Below are positions 1-5,432 of a DNA stretch of 7,451 nt, piece by piece (position 1 is the stretch's first letter; every line of letters begins with the position of its first letter). A program made the translations under genes and the position numbers. Location of the stretch: the NCBI RefSeq assembly GCF_014385105.1, contig NZ_JACRTE010000031.1:1-7451 (forward strand), read 5' to 3'. The notes beneath the pieces are model-generated. The model searched no databases and had not been told where the DNA came from. It was given only the letters and a program-made list of their open reading frames with translations. Source of the stretch: Qingrenia yutianensis (GTDB taxonomy: Bacteria; Bacillota; Clostridia; UMGS1810).

Positions 1-26
1 TGTGCTTTTATGCTATATATGAGCTG

Positions 27-60
27 AAGGATGAAATCCCGAAATATGGATTTCATCCTT
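27..60. repeat. Perfect 13-bp inverted repeat (hairpin)
   Basis: The arms at 27-39 (AAGGATGAAATCC) and 48-60 are exact reverse complements around an 8-nt loop. Neither strand has a proper T-run after the stem, so this is a poor intrinsic terminator. It covers the ATG at 31 that opens the following reading frame, and because of the symmetry the minus strand also shows an ATGAAATCC. It could be a transcript-end structure of a gene lying to the left, or the subterminal palindrome of a mobile element. The sequence does not decide between them. Confidence 0.7.
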
Positions 61-927
61 CGAAAAACACTTAAATTATATTATCATTTTGGAGTTTACA
101 CAAAATCGGGGAAATACCCTAATCCAAATTCCTATAGTGTAACTATTAAAAAGGTAAACTCGGGTTTTAACTGCACAAATAACTGGTATCCTCAAGTTGG
201 AACTTATGAAAGCTTCTTTAACGCAGTCTCTGTTTCAAACACAATTCCGGCACATCAAAGTGTTTGGATTGAGGATGAAAGTGTTTTGGCGAACGGACGC
301 TTTGAGGCACTTATGAAGTATACCCTAACAGGTACTTTAGTTATGGCTGTATATTTGTGTAAAAACAAAAACAATATAGGAGATAACCCGTCATATCCGC
401 CTATATCTAAAAACGAATATTCCGGAACAGCTTCAGCATTTTATATTTCCACAAGTAATACATTAGCGGCAACCGATTTGCTTGCTTCGTACTACAATTC
501 CGCCTTTTATGGAATATCCAGTAAGAATTTTAGCGGCAACTCTACTGAATCAAATCCAATAACGTTACTGCAGGGAGGAACGGCGAGTGAAGATTCCTCT
601 ACTTACAATAATGTAGGAAATTATGGTTTGCAGTATGCTTTCTCCACTACGTTAAAAAATGATAAAACATCCGGAAGGGTTAAATTTAAAGGTTATGTCA
701 TTTCAAACCCCGAGGGCCATTGGGCCGGTATTTCGTCTGGCGGTGTTGCAAAAGCGATGTTTCTTGGAACAAACGGTGCAGGAAGCGGTGCAGGATATAA
801 TCGTTGGAATTTCTGCGAAACAAATGCAATCAATCCCGGAAAATCTATTACTTTAGATTATCAATATATGCACTTGGGCAGAGGATGTACCCCCGGTATT
901 ATCCAATGGGAAACCGTTGAAGTGTGA
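31..927 (+). CDS. Secreted-looking protein, probable N-terminally truncated remnant
   Basis: I do not recognise the family. The 298-residue product is rich in Ser, Asn, Thr, Gly and Tyr and poor in long helices, like the beta-rich ectodomains of Clostridial surface proteins. Examples are the Ser/Asn/Thr stretch around residues 130-185 and the Gly-rich stretch at about 230-260. Despite this character it has no signal peptide, membrane segment or anchor. The ATG at 31 lies inside the 27-60 hairpin and has no spaced ribosome binding site (GAAGG abuts it). The first 20 or so residues (MKSRNMDFILRKTL...) look like translated hairpin rather than protein. A stop (TGA, 25-27) closes the frame just upstream and no better start is visible. 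The simplest reading is that the 3' part of a larger exported-protein gene was joined to other DNA near 60-95. The frame ends in TGA and runs into the shared terminator at 963-1014. Confidence 0.6.
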   Translation: MKSRNMDFILRKTLKLYYHFGVYTKSGKYPNPNSYSVTIKKVNSGFNCTNNWYPQVGTYESFFNAVSVSNTIPAHQSVWIEDESVLANGRFEALMKYTLTGTLVMAVYLCKNKNNIGDNPSYPPISKNEYSGTASAFYISTSNTLAATDLLASYYNSAFYGISSKNFSGNSTESNPITLLQGGTASEDSSTYNNVGNYGLQYAFSTTLKNDKTSGRVKFKGYVISNPEGHWAGISSGGVAKAMFLGTNGAGSGAGYNRWNFCETNAINPGKSITLDYQYMHLGRGCTPGIIQWETVEV

Positions 928-962
928 TAATCCTAAAATGACAAATTAAATTTTCAAAATTT

Positions 963-1014
963 AAAAGGGCATGCCTCAAAAGGTGAAACTCACCAAATTG
1001 GGCAATGCCCTTTT
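963..1014. terminator. Bidirectional terminator between convergent genes
   Basis: The outer arms AAAAGGGCAT (963-972) and ATGCCCTTTT (1005-1014) pair exactly. The stem continues with GCC/GGC past one bulged A, and an inner hairpin GGTGA-AAC-TCACC sits at 982-994. The A-tract and T-tract at the stem base give a U-run on both strands. It lies between the stop of the plus-strand gene at 927 and the stop of the minus-strand operon at 1025, so it should end both transcripts. An AT-only palindrome (946-964, 9-bp arms) lies next to it and probably adds little. Confidence 0.8.
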
Positions 1015-1024
1015 CGTTGCAAAT

Positions 1025-2230
1025 TTATAAATTAAGAGAAAACATATAATCAAAAATCCTCTGATACATTCTGTAAATTGTAATAATGGACTGTTCTTTT
1101 GTATATATGTCTTGAGCATTAAATAAATTATTTTCATCTCCGAACATAACACCTAAATTTTTCATCTCATACACATATGATTTTGCCCAGTATGAAATCT
1201 GATAATCATCAGAGAAGTTATCACCGTCAGCATTTAATTCTACGTCAAAAAGTGACGCAATTCTGCTTAAAATCGCCGCGGCCGTTTCACGTGTGATGTA
1301 CGAATTGGGTTCAAATCTATTTTTCCCTGTACCATATATGACTTTTAATGCCGTTAAAAATCTAATCTCATCACTTGGATTATTAACATCTTCATATAAG
1401 ACATTTTCAAATTCAGAGGTAAGATTTTTAAGTTGTATAATCTCTTTGACCACAGATTGAATTTCAGAAGAATTTACTGTATCGTATGTTTTTTCTTTAT
1501 ACAATACAACTATAAGTTGAGCGGCTAATTTGCAAAAATCCTCACGTGAAATTCCTTCTGTATAATTATAGGCAAGCTCATATGGCACAAGATTTTTTGT
1601 TGCTGCAATTTGCAAATCCGTTTCCGCCCATTTGCTTGCACCGGCAGTCGAAAAATAATTCGGTTCTGATTTAACAACAACCGGTCCGTCATAGTTATCC
1701 AACATTCTCGTTCTGTTGCAATATTTATTTGTTAATTCTTCAAACGCCTCTGCAATAACATTAACGCTATCTTCAGTGGGGTAATACCATAGATAATTGC
1801 ATGCATATGTTACACCTGTATCTGCCGTTTTGTTTCCATAGGCTCCGTATTGAATACACGTTGGATATATTGTAAGCTTATTGTTATAATCCAAAGAGTA
1901 TTTTTCACCCTTCCATAAGTTTACAAAAACATTATTTAATTTTTTATAGTTATCCCAATAAGGACCTATAACCGCTTTATACTCTGTATCCCGGCAAACA
2001 GAAAGAAATTTTTCTATATCTTCATTATCTATATCTGCACAAACGTTGTTTAATTCGCGCACATATTCTATTGTGGCTGATTTTATATCTTCGTTTGACT
2101 CAATACCTAAAATTTGATAAAAAGTTTTTGTCGGTGAAATTACAGAATTTTTTGTTTCCAAAGCAAATACATTTGAGCATAACAAAATAATAACAGTAAT
2201 CACAGCCAGAAGGCTGACAGTTTTTTTCAT
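1025..2230 (-). CDS. Exported protein with C-terminal SLH (S-layer homology) domains
   Basis: This 401-residue protein begins with a Sec signal peptide: MKK, then a hydrophobic core, with likely cleavage after VFA at residue 23. Residues about 25-195 form a domain I do not recognise, with several Tyr, Trp and Cys residues. Three degenerate SLH modules follow: about 200-244 (KWAETDLQIAATKNLVP...), 280-327 (ALKVIYGTGKNRFEPNSYITR) and 339-390 (FSDDYQISYWAKSYVYEMKN). SLH modules in Firmicutes usually bind pyruvylated secondary cell-wall polymer, so the protein is probably wall-associated. That is family knowledge, and these copies are weak. The gene is last in an operon, 18 nt behind the anti-sigma gene, and its AGAAGGGA site starts within that gene's stop codon. 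As cargo of an ECF sigma operon it is a candidate envelope-stress or surface-sensing component. Confidence 0.85.
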   Translation of the reverse strand: MKKTVSLLAVITVIILLCSNVFALETKNSVISPTKTFYQILGIESNEDIKSATIEYVRELNNVCADIDNEDIEKFLSVCRDTEYKAVIGPYWDNYKKLNNVFVNLWKGEKYSLDYNNKLTIYPTCIQYGAYGNKTADTGVTYACNYLWYYPTEDSVNVIAEAFEELTNKYCNRTRMLDNYDGPVVVKSEPNYFSTAGASKWAETDLQIAATKNLVPYELAYNYTEGISREDFCKLAAQLIVVLYKEKTYDTVNSSEIQSVVKEIIQLKNLTSEFENVLYEDVNNPSDEIRFLTALKVIYGTGKNRFEPNSYITRETAAAILSRIASLFDVELNADGDNFSDDYQISYWAKSYVYEMKNLGVMFGDENNLFNAQDIYTKEQSIITIYRMYQRIFDYMFSLNL

Positions 2231-2248
2231 AGCGTCACAATATCCCTT

Positions 2249-3040
2249 CTAGTATAAACTTTTAATAAATTTTTCAAACTCTTTTTTGTTACAATTACTG
2301 CTGACGTTATAAATTAAGTTTTCGTCGTTCCAAATGGCACTATACCATTTAATATCAGTATCTAACTGTTTATGTTCTGCAATATTTATAATTGTATTTT
2401 TAACGGTAAGTGTATATGTGTAACCTTCTTTTGTATCAACAGCTTCGCCTGAATATGTTGGGTCAGTCTTTAACTCTTGCGTTAACTTTATAATCTTATC
2501 TTGATTTTTATATACCATTATAACATGGTCATTTTCGTATAGTTTTACACTATCAAAAACATAGCCATCAGGCATATATTTAGGTTTCAATGTGGTATAA
2601 CCTAAAGCTTTATCAGCATTATTGTATGCCTCATTTTCATCAGCATCATAATTGTAACTTCCGTCGTTTATGCCAAAAAACTGTATGGAATTCTCGGTAA
2701 TTTGATGTATTATCTTAAAGACATAAACTCGTACAGCTCCTACACTAAAAGCTCCGCAAGATAAAATTAGGATAGCGGCAGCAATTACAATAAACTTGTG
2801 GAGTTTATGTTTCTTACTATTATTTGGCTTCTTGTCAAATCCGTCATCTAAATTTATTGTTGCATTAGTGCATTCTTTCATTATTTTATCATACATATCT
2901 GCAGGAGGCGATGGATATCCCATTTTCTTTATATCTTCGTCTGTTAATGGGGAAAGACTGTCAGTCATTTCCATTTCAACGCTCTTTTTAATAATGTCAT
3001 CAAAAGTTTGTCTAATATTTTCACAATTTTCATTTCTCAT
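2249..3040 (-). CDS. Probable membrane anti-sigma factor (DUF4367-like C-terminus)
   Basis: The 263-residue protein has an acidic cytoplasmic N-terminal part (1-75), then a basic KKHKLHK patch. One transmembrane helix follows at about 83-103 (FIVIAAAILILSCGAFSVG), and then an extracellular part. Residues about 145-263 (YTTLKPKYMPDGYVFDSVKL and a later WYSAIW motif) resemble the DUF4367 ectodomain found in Clostridial proteins encoded after ECF sigma factors. The start codon overlaps the sigma stop (ATGA, 3037-3040), indicating translational coupling. Topology and position argue that it binds and restrains the sigma factor at the membrane until a signal arrives. No zinc-binding HxxxCxxC anti-sigma motif is visible, so the N-terminal sigma-binding part is not the classical ZAS domain. 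The anti-sigma role is inferred from context. Confidence 0.8.
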   Translation of the reverse strand: MRNENCENIRQTFDDIIKKSVEMEMTDSLSPLTDEDIKKMGYPSPPADMYDKIMKECTNATINLDDGFDKKPNNSKKHKLHKFIVIAAAILILSCGAFSVGAVRVYVFKIIHQITENSIQFFGINDGSYNYDADENEAYNNADKALGYTTLKPKYMPDGYVFDSVKLYENDHVIMVYKNQDKIIKLTQELKTDPTYSGEAVDTKEGYTYTLTVKNTIINIAEHKQLDTDIKWYSAIWNDENLIYNVSSNCNKKEFEKFIKSLY

Positions 3041-3639
3041 TTTGACTTACCCCCGTCAAAGTAAAAGTCTTTAACCGATTTGCTGATTTTGTCATATAAG
3101 ATTGTCTTGGCTTTACTCAACCTTGAATAAACGGTGTGCAACGGAATATGTAATTTTTCAGATATTTCCTTCGGCGAAAATTCCCAAAAATAATGTAGTA
3201 CAATTACTTCGTAATGAACAGATTTTAATTGATGTATTACTTCCATTAATTCATTTGCTATTTCTTGTTTGATAACATTGTCAAGAGGTTGGTTTTCTAG
3301 TAAATCTTGACAGCTCTCAAATATATCTTCATCATCCAGCGTAATATTTATGTGTTCCTTGTAGGTAGTATCTTTTCTTATTGCATCAATTATGGTACTT
3401 TTAGTTACGAGCATTAACCATTTGCGAGCTGCATTCTCGTGTTGGAATTTTCCCATGCTTTTATAAAACTTTACGAACACATCTTGCATTACTTCTTCAC
3501 GCTGTTGAGCATCAAAAATAGATTTGCATATCGTTATCCAGACATTATTACAATATTTATTATATATAAAATTAAAGTCCAATACTGTATTCTTTTGCTG
3601 TACATCAGTATTTGTTAGGCAAATAAGCAACATCAACAC
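3037..3639 (-). CDS. ECF-type RNA polymerase sigma factor
   Basis: Sigma-70 region 2 spans about residues 20-90 (FNFIYNKYCNNVWITICKS; EEVMQDVFVKFYKS; ARKWLMLVTKSTIIDAIRK). Region 4 spans about 130-186 and contains the helix-turn-helix FSPKEISEKLHIPLHTVYSR. There is no region 1.1 or region 3, and the size is typical for the ECF group. The protein would direct RNA polymerase to a small regulon, probably released by the membrane protein encoded next. The frame opens right after a TGA (3640-3642) with a GTG at 3639. The ATG at 3633-3631, two codons further, is an equally good start, and no strong ribosome binding site separates them. The first about 18 residues are not conserved-looking. The gene lies directly downstream of the remains of an HTH gene. 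Confidence 0.9.
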   Translation of the reverse strand: MLMLLICLTNTDVQQKNTVLDFNFIYNKYCNNVWITICKSIFDAQQREEVMQDVFVKFYKSMGKFQHENAARKWLMLVTKSTIIDAIRKDTTYKEHINITLDDEDIFESCQDLLENQPLDNVIKQEIANELMEVIHQLKSVHYEVIVLHYFWEFSPKEISEKLHIPLHTVYSRLSKAKTILYDKISKSVKDFYFDGGKSK

Positions 3640-3674
3640 TCACAAGTTGTTTTGCAAAAAAATTATTGCTCAAT

Positions 3675-3680
3675 ATTATA
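3675..3680 (-). promoter_or_regulatory. Candidate -10 box for the sigma operon
   Basis: A perfect TATAAT on the minus strand lies about 36 nt before the GTG of the sigma gene. No convincing -35 box sits 16-18 bp upstream; the best alignment is AGCAAA. In such AT-rich DNA this could be chance. The operon may instead be read from the stronger promoter at 3921-3949, or from an ECF-type promoter I could not identify. Confidence 0.3.
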
Positions 3681-3882
3681 ATGTATCAATAAAATTCTTT
3701 GCTAAAATTATGTAATTTTTTACGAGGGTCATGCGGTTTTTAGCCATAGCAGGAATTATCCAAACAAGCTCAACTTTCATAGCGTCATTCACATGTCCCT
3801 GTGAACGTAGAATTTGTACTCAATGTTTAGAAACGCCCCACATATTAGCTATTTCGGCAACACTAAAAAATCTGTTGCATTG
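3676..3882 (-). pseudogene. Decayed small HTH (excisionase/MerR-like) DNA-binding protein gene
   Basis: Reading the minus strand from 3882 gives an FFSVAEIANMWGVSKH segment, then a TGA (3820-3822). It continues in the same frame with VQILRSQGHVNDAMKVELVW and IIPAMAKNRM, and ends at TAA 3676-3678. This matches the pattern of the short Clostridial HTH proteins of the form SVxEAAxxWGVSxRxVQxLxxxGxIxGAxxxxxxWxIPxxAxKP. In those, the residue at the stop is usually Arg, so one C-to-T change (CGA to TGA) explains it. The start is also broken: the in-frame codons just upstream are TAA, TAA and TAG. An ATG at 3881-3879 is one base out of frame beside a run of six Ts. Removing one base there would give an MQQFFSVAEI start. 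The promoter (3921-3949) and an AGGAG (3906-3910) survive. The family assignment is from memory of the pattern, not a search. Confidence 0.75.
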
Positions 3883-3920
3883 TTATTACTACAAATAATA
3901 CACTTCTCCTCACTGTATAT

Positions 3921-3949
3921 ATTATATCCCTAACTGTGAATATTTTCAA
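3921..3949 (-). promoter_or_regulatory. Sigma-A promoter TTGAAA-17-TATAAT
   Basis: On the minus strand the -35 box TTGAAA (3944-3949) is separated by exactly 17 bp from a perfect TATAAT (3921-3926). An AGGAG follows at 3910-3906. It lies after the stop of the 161-aa gene and upstream of the decayed HTH gene, whose promoter it originally was. Since no terminator is seen before the sigma gene, it may now transcribe the sigma/anti-sigma/SLH operon with a leader of roughly 275 nt. Confidence 0.7.
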
Positions 3950-3966
3950 GTAAAAAATTAAATTTG

Positions 3967-4452
3967 TCACAAATTCAGAGATAACCACAATTTTTGAATG
4001 TTAAACTTGCTTATAATAATGCCGTTTGATAAATCAAATTTTATTATATCACCATCAGTAATATTTAAAAAATCTCTTGTTTCATCATCTAAAACTATAA
4101 TGTTTCTTTCTATTCGTAAAATTTTCTTGAATTTTGCAGAAAAATTTTTATTTAGGAAATTCTCCTGCCATTTCTCTAAAGACAAAGAATTTAAATGAAG
4201 TTCCAAACACTCACTGTCCTTATATAATAAAGCCTCCAAGGATATGGAGTCCTCTGTGTGGTTCCCAACACAATTGGGTAATACTATTTTATCATTATCC
4301 AACTGTGAAAAGAAAATATTATTTAAAGTTTTATTATGCATAATACTTTCAATTTCGCAATATATTTCGTTCATTGCGACAAAATCTCTTCTTTCAGTAG
4401 CTTCAATTAGTTCTAAAAAATATTGTCTTAAAATGGTAATTTTTCTCTTCAT
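3967..4452 (-). CDS. Hypothetical 161-aa protein with AbrB/SpoVT-like C-terminal motif
   Basis: No family is recognised with certainty. The start is well supported: AAGGA (4460-4464) lies 7 nt before the ATG. Residues 1-40 are charged and helical (MKRKITILRQYFLELIEATE...). Residues 41-110 are mixed. Residues about 117-149 (NIIVLDDETRDFLNITDGD, then IIKFDLSNGIIISKF) follow the order strand, short helix, LxIxxGDxIxF, strand. That order is typical of AbrB/SpoVT swapped-hairpin DNA-binding or antitoxin domains. The protein could be a small transcriptional regulator, but this is a pattern match only. The acidic, soluble sequence has no signal peptide or membrane segment. The gene is monocistronic and reads away from the repeat-bounded segment 4504-4687, which makes it the natural target if that segment inverts. 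Confidence 0.75.
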   Translation of the reverse strand: MKRKITILRQYFLELIEATERRDFVAMNEIYCEIESIMHNKTLNNIFFSQLDNDKIVLPNCVGNHTEDSISLEALLYKDSECLELHLNSLSLEKWQENFLNKNFSAKFKKILRIERNIIVLDDETRDFLNITDGDIIKFDLSNGIIISKFNIQKLWLSLNL

Positions 4453-4474
4453 AGATATTTCCTTTCACACTATA

Positions 4475-4502
4475 AGTATAGGCTATTTTATTCATTCAAC
4501 AA
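4475..4502 (-). promoter_or_regulatory. Candidate promoter of the 161-aa gene
   Basis: On the minus strand, TTGTTG (4497-4502) and TATACT (4475-4480) are 16 bp apart. The start would be near 4468, giving a short leader with the AAGGA site. The -35 box is imperfect. It directly abuts repeat site A (4504-4529), so a protein bound there could influence it. Confidence 0.4.
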
Positions 4503-4503
4503 T

Positions 4504-4529
4504 TTGACAAAAGGTACACATTTTGACAA
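4504..4529 (+). repeat. Site A: left member of an inverted 19-bp repeat, candidate recombination site
   Basis: The core at 4508-4526 (CAAAAGGTACACATTTTGA) is repeated exactly, in opposite orientation, at 4664-4682. The site is itself a dyad with CAAAA and TTTTG arms around GGTACACA. Centred on the AC at 4516-4517 it is a 26-bp site of two 12-bp halves, the size of Hin/Gin-family crossover sites. Its C-AAAA positions are the same as in hix sites as I recall them. It also contains a direct repeat TTTGACAAAA (4503-4512, 4522-4531). Confidence 0.7.
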
Positions 4530-4571
4530 AATATGTTTTTGGAGAATAATATACTAATTACTATCGAAAAA

Positions 4572-4600
4572 TTGACTTTATGAGGGGAATATGATACAAT
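4572..4600 (+). promoter_or_regulatory. Promoter TTGACT-17-TACAAT inside the repeat-bounded segment
   Basis: The -35 box TTGACT (4572-4577) and -10 box TACAAT (4595-4600) are exactly 17 bp apart on the plus strand, with a start near 4607. The only thing downstream on this strand is about 50 nt and then a strong terminator (4656-4694), after which the DNA is antisense to the recombinase gene. A promoter this good with no gene behind it is what one expects of a promoter in its OFF orientation, or of a small RNA gene. Confidence 0.55.
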
Positions 4601-4657
4601 ATGCGTGGATATTTATACTATAAATATCGTTTTATGACATATGTAGGCAAAAAATAA
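4601..4657 (+). CDS. Possible 18-aa basic peptide ORF
   Basis: ATG at 4601 reads MRGYLYYKYRFMTYVGKK and stops at TAA 4655-4657, exactly where the terminator stem begins. A GAGGGGA at 4582-4588 lies 12 nt upstream, and also 2 nt before an alternative ATG at 4591 that gives a 10-aa hydrophobic peptide in another frame. If the promoter at 4572-4600 is used, that binding site is outside the transcript, so translation would need an upstream start. This is weakly supported. Confidence 0.2.
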   Translation: MRGYLYYKYRFMTYVGKK

Positions 4658-4694
4658 TCGCTATCAAAATGTGTACCTTTTGATAGCGATTTTT
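4656..4694. terminator. Bidirectional intrinsic terminator overlapping repeat site B
   Basis: The arms AATCGCTATCAAAA (4656-4669) and TTTTGATAGCGATT (4678-4691) pair perfectly around the loop TGTGTACC. On the plus strand the stem ends in a run of five Ts (4690-4694). On the minus strand one A and then six Ts follow (4655-4649). It terminates the recombinase gene, whose TAA (4693-4695) touches the stem, and also transcripts from the plus-strand promoter. One arm lies left and one right of the centre of site B, so inversion at site B would separate them. Confidence 0.85.
4662..4687 (-). repeat. Site B: right member of the inverted 19-bp repeat
   Basis: The 19-bp core (4664-4682) is identical to site A read on the other strand. 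Read on the minus strand the 26-bp site begins CTATCAAAAGGT, has AC at its centre and ends in TTTTGATAG. Identity with site A stops exactly outside the core on both sides, as for short specific sites rather than a duplicated segment. The distance between the two centres is 157 bp. A partial further copy, AATGTGTAC, occurs at 4695-4703 within the last codons of the recombinase gene. Confidence 0.7.
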
Positions 4695-5295
4695 AATGTG
4701 TACTTATTCGTAATTCTCGTAATCTTCGATAAAATGTGGATATACTCATTTTGCTTTTTTTAGCCACATCATCAGCCGAGATCTTTCCTTGTTTCCACTG
4801 CTTTACAAGGAACTGAAAATTGGCGGGTGGCTTTATAACAGGTCGTCCGAACTCAACCCCACGAAGTTTAGCGGCCTTTATGCCCTCTTCCTGTCGCCTT
4901 TTTATGTTTTCACGTTCGTTTTGGGCTACAAAAGAAAGCACCTGTAAAACTATGTCCGCTATAAATGTTCCAAGTAAGTCTTTTGCAGTTCGTGTGTCTA
5001 AAAGCGGCATATCAATAACCACAATATCAACCTCCATTTCTTTTGTTAGTATTTGCCATTGTTTAAGTATTTCTTTATAATTTCGTCCCAGACGGTCTAT
5101 GGACTTTACATATAATATATCTCCTTTTTCCAAAGTTTTAAGTAATTCAATGTATCGTGGCCGATTAAAGTTTTTACCTGATTGTTTATCGATATAAATG
5201 TTTCGTTTAGGGATTTTTAGCCGTTGCAGTTCAAGTAACTGCCTGTCCTCGTTTTGGTCCGTTGATGATACTCTTACATATCCAAATTTATCCAT
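4693..5295 (-). CDS. Small serine recombinase (resolvase/DNA invertase family)
   Basis: This 200-residue protein has the usual length and layout of the Tn3 resolvase/Hin invertase group. The catalytic domain is about 1-120 and begins FGYVRVSS, with nucleophile Ser10 and Arg8. Arg45 (NFNRPRY) and the DRLGRN motif with Arg68 and Arg71 are all in the canonical positions. A long helix (about 105-135) and a C-terminal helix-turn-helix (about 172-192, ISADDVAKKSKMSISTFYRR) follow. It would cut and rejoin two DNA sites through a phosphoserine link. The start is firm: GGAGGTG lies 5-6 nt before the ATG. The inverted sites A and B just beyond its 3' end are candidate substrates, which would make it an invertase. 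Resolvase activity on another element is the alternative. Relatives are common on Clostridial plasmids and conjugative elements. In the 137 bp upstream I see no clear promoter. Confidence 0.93.
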   Translation of the reverse strand: MDKFGYVRVSSTDQNEDRQLLELQRLKIPKRNIYIDKQSGKNFNRPRYIELLKTLEKGDILYVKSIDRLGRNYKEILKQWQILTKEMEVDIVVIDMPLLDTRTAKDLLGTFIADIVLQVLSFVAQNERENIKRRQEEGIKAAKLRGVEFGRPVIKPPANFQFLVKQWKQGKISADDVAKKSKMSISTFYRRLRELRISTH

Positions 5296-5432
5296 TTTAG
5301 CACCTCCAATACATATAGTTTAGGGACTCTTCGTATAAATTATCTCACAATATATAACATATCGAAAACACATTTTTTAATACATAATTTTGTAAAATTA
5401 AGATATGTGACGTATTTTTCACCTTTTAATTT

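Larger units (their letters stand above)
4607..4694 (+). ncRNA. Predicted short transcript (about 88 nt) ending in an intrinsic terminator
   Basis: A near-consensus promoter (4572-4600) is followed, about 50 nt after its expected start, by a perfect 14-bp stem and a T-run. The transcript would carry the repeat core UCAAAAUGUGUACC in the hairpin loop region. It is complementary to the end of any recombinase mRNA that reads through. It could be a regulatory RNA or only the OFF-state product of an invertible promoter. No known RNA family is recognised. Confidence 0.35.

Noticed and set aside
75..103. Minus-strand TTGTGT-17-TATAAT reading toward position 1
   Set aside because: The spacing and -10 are good, but it sits in the plus-strand gene and AT-rich DNA yields such matches by chance. 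The ATG after it (54-56) has no spaced binding site and only 18 codons are visible.
2796..3074. 92-aa hydrophobic plus-strand reading frame
   Set aside because: It lies antisense to the anti-sigma gene and the end of the sigma gene. Its hydrophobic look comes from reading AT-rich codons backwards, and no promoter or binding site precedes it.
4504..4550. TTGACA boxes in site A with AATAAT (4545-4550) as a plus-strand promoter
   Set aside because: The 16-bp spacing is possible, but the -10 is weaker than that of the promoter at 4572-4600, and the TTGACA is explained by the dyad arms of the repeat.
4504..4687. Reading the inverted repeats as ends of a miniature transposable element
   Set aside because: The repeats are internal dyads with mismatched flanks. 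No target-site duplication is visible at their outer edges, and one of them doubles as the recombinase terminator.
5368..5380. ACACATTTTTT resembling half of the 19-bp repeat core, upstream of the recombinase
   Set aside because: Only nine bases match, without the GGT or the TTTTG arm. This is expected by chance in AT-rich DNA.
5385..5400. TAATTTT-GT-AAAATTA palindrome as terminator of the C40 gene
   Set aside because: It is only 7 AT pairs with a 2-nt loop and no T-run, so it would be too weak to terminate. I see no convincing terminator between the C40 stop and the recombinase start.
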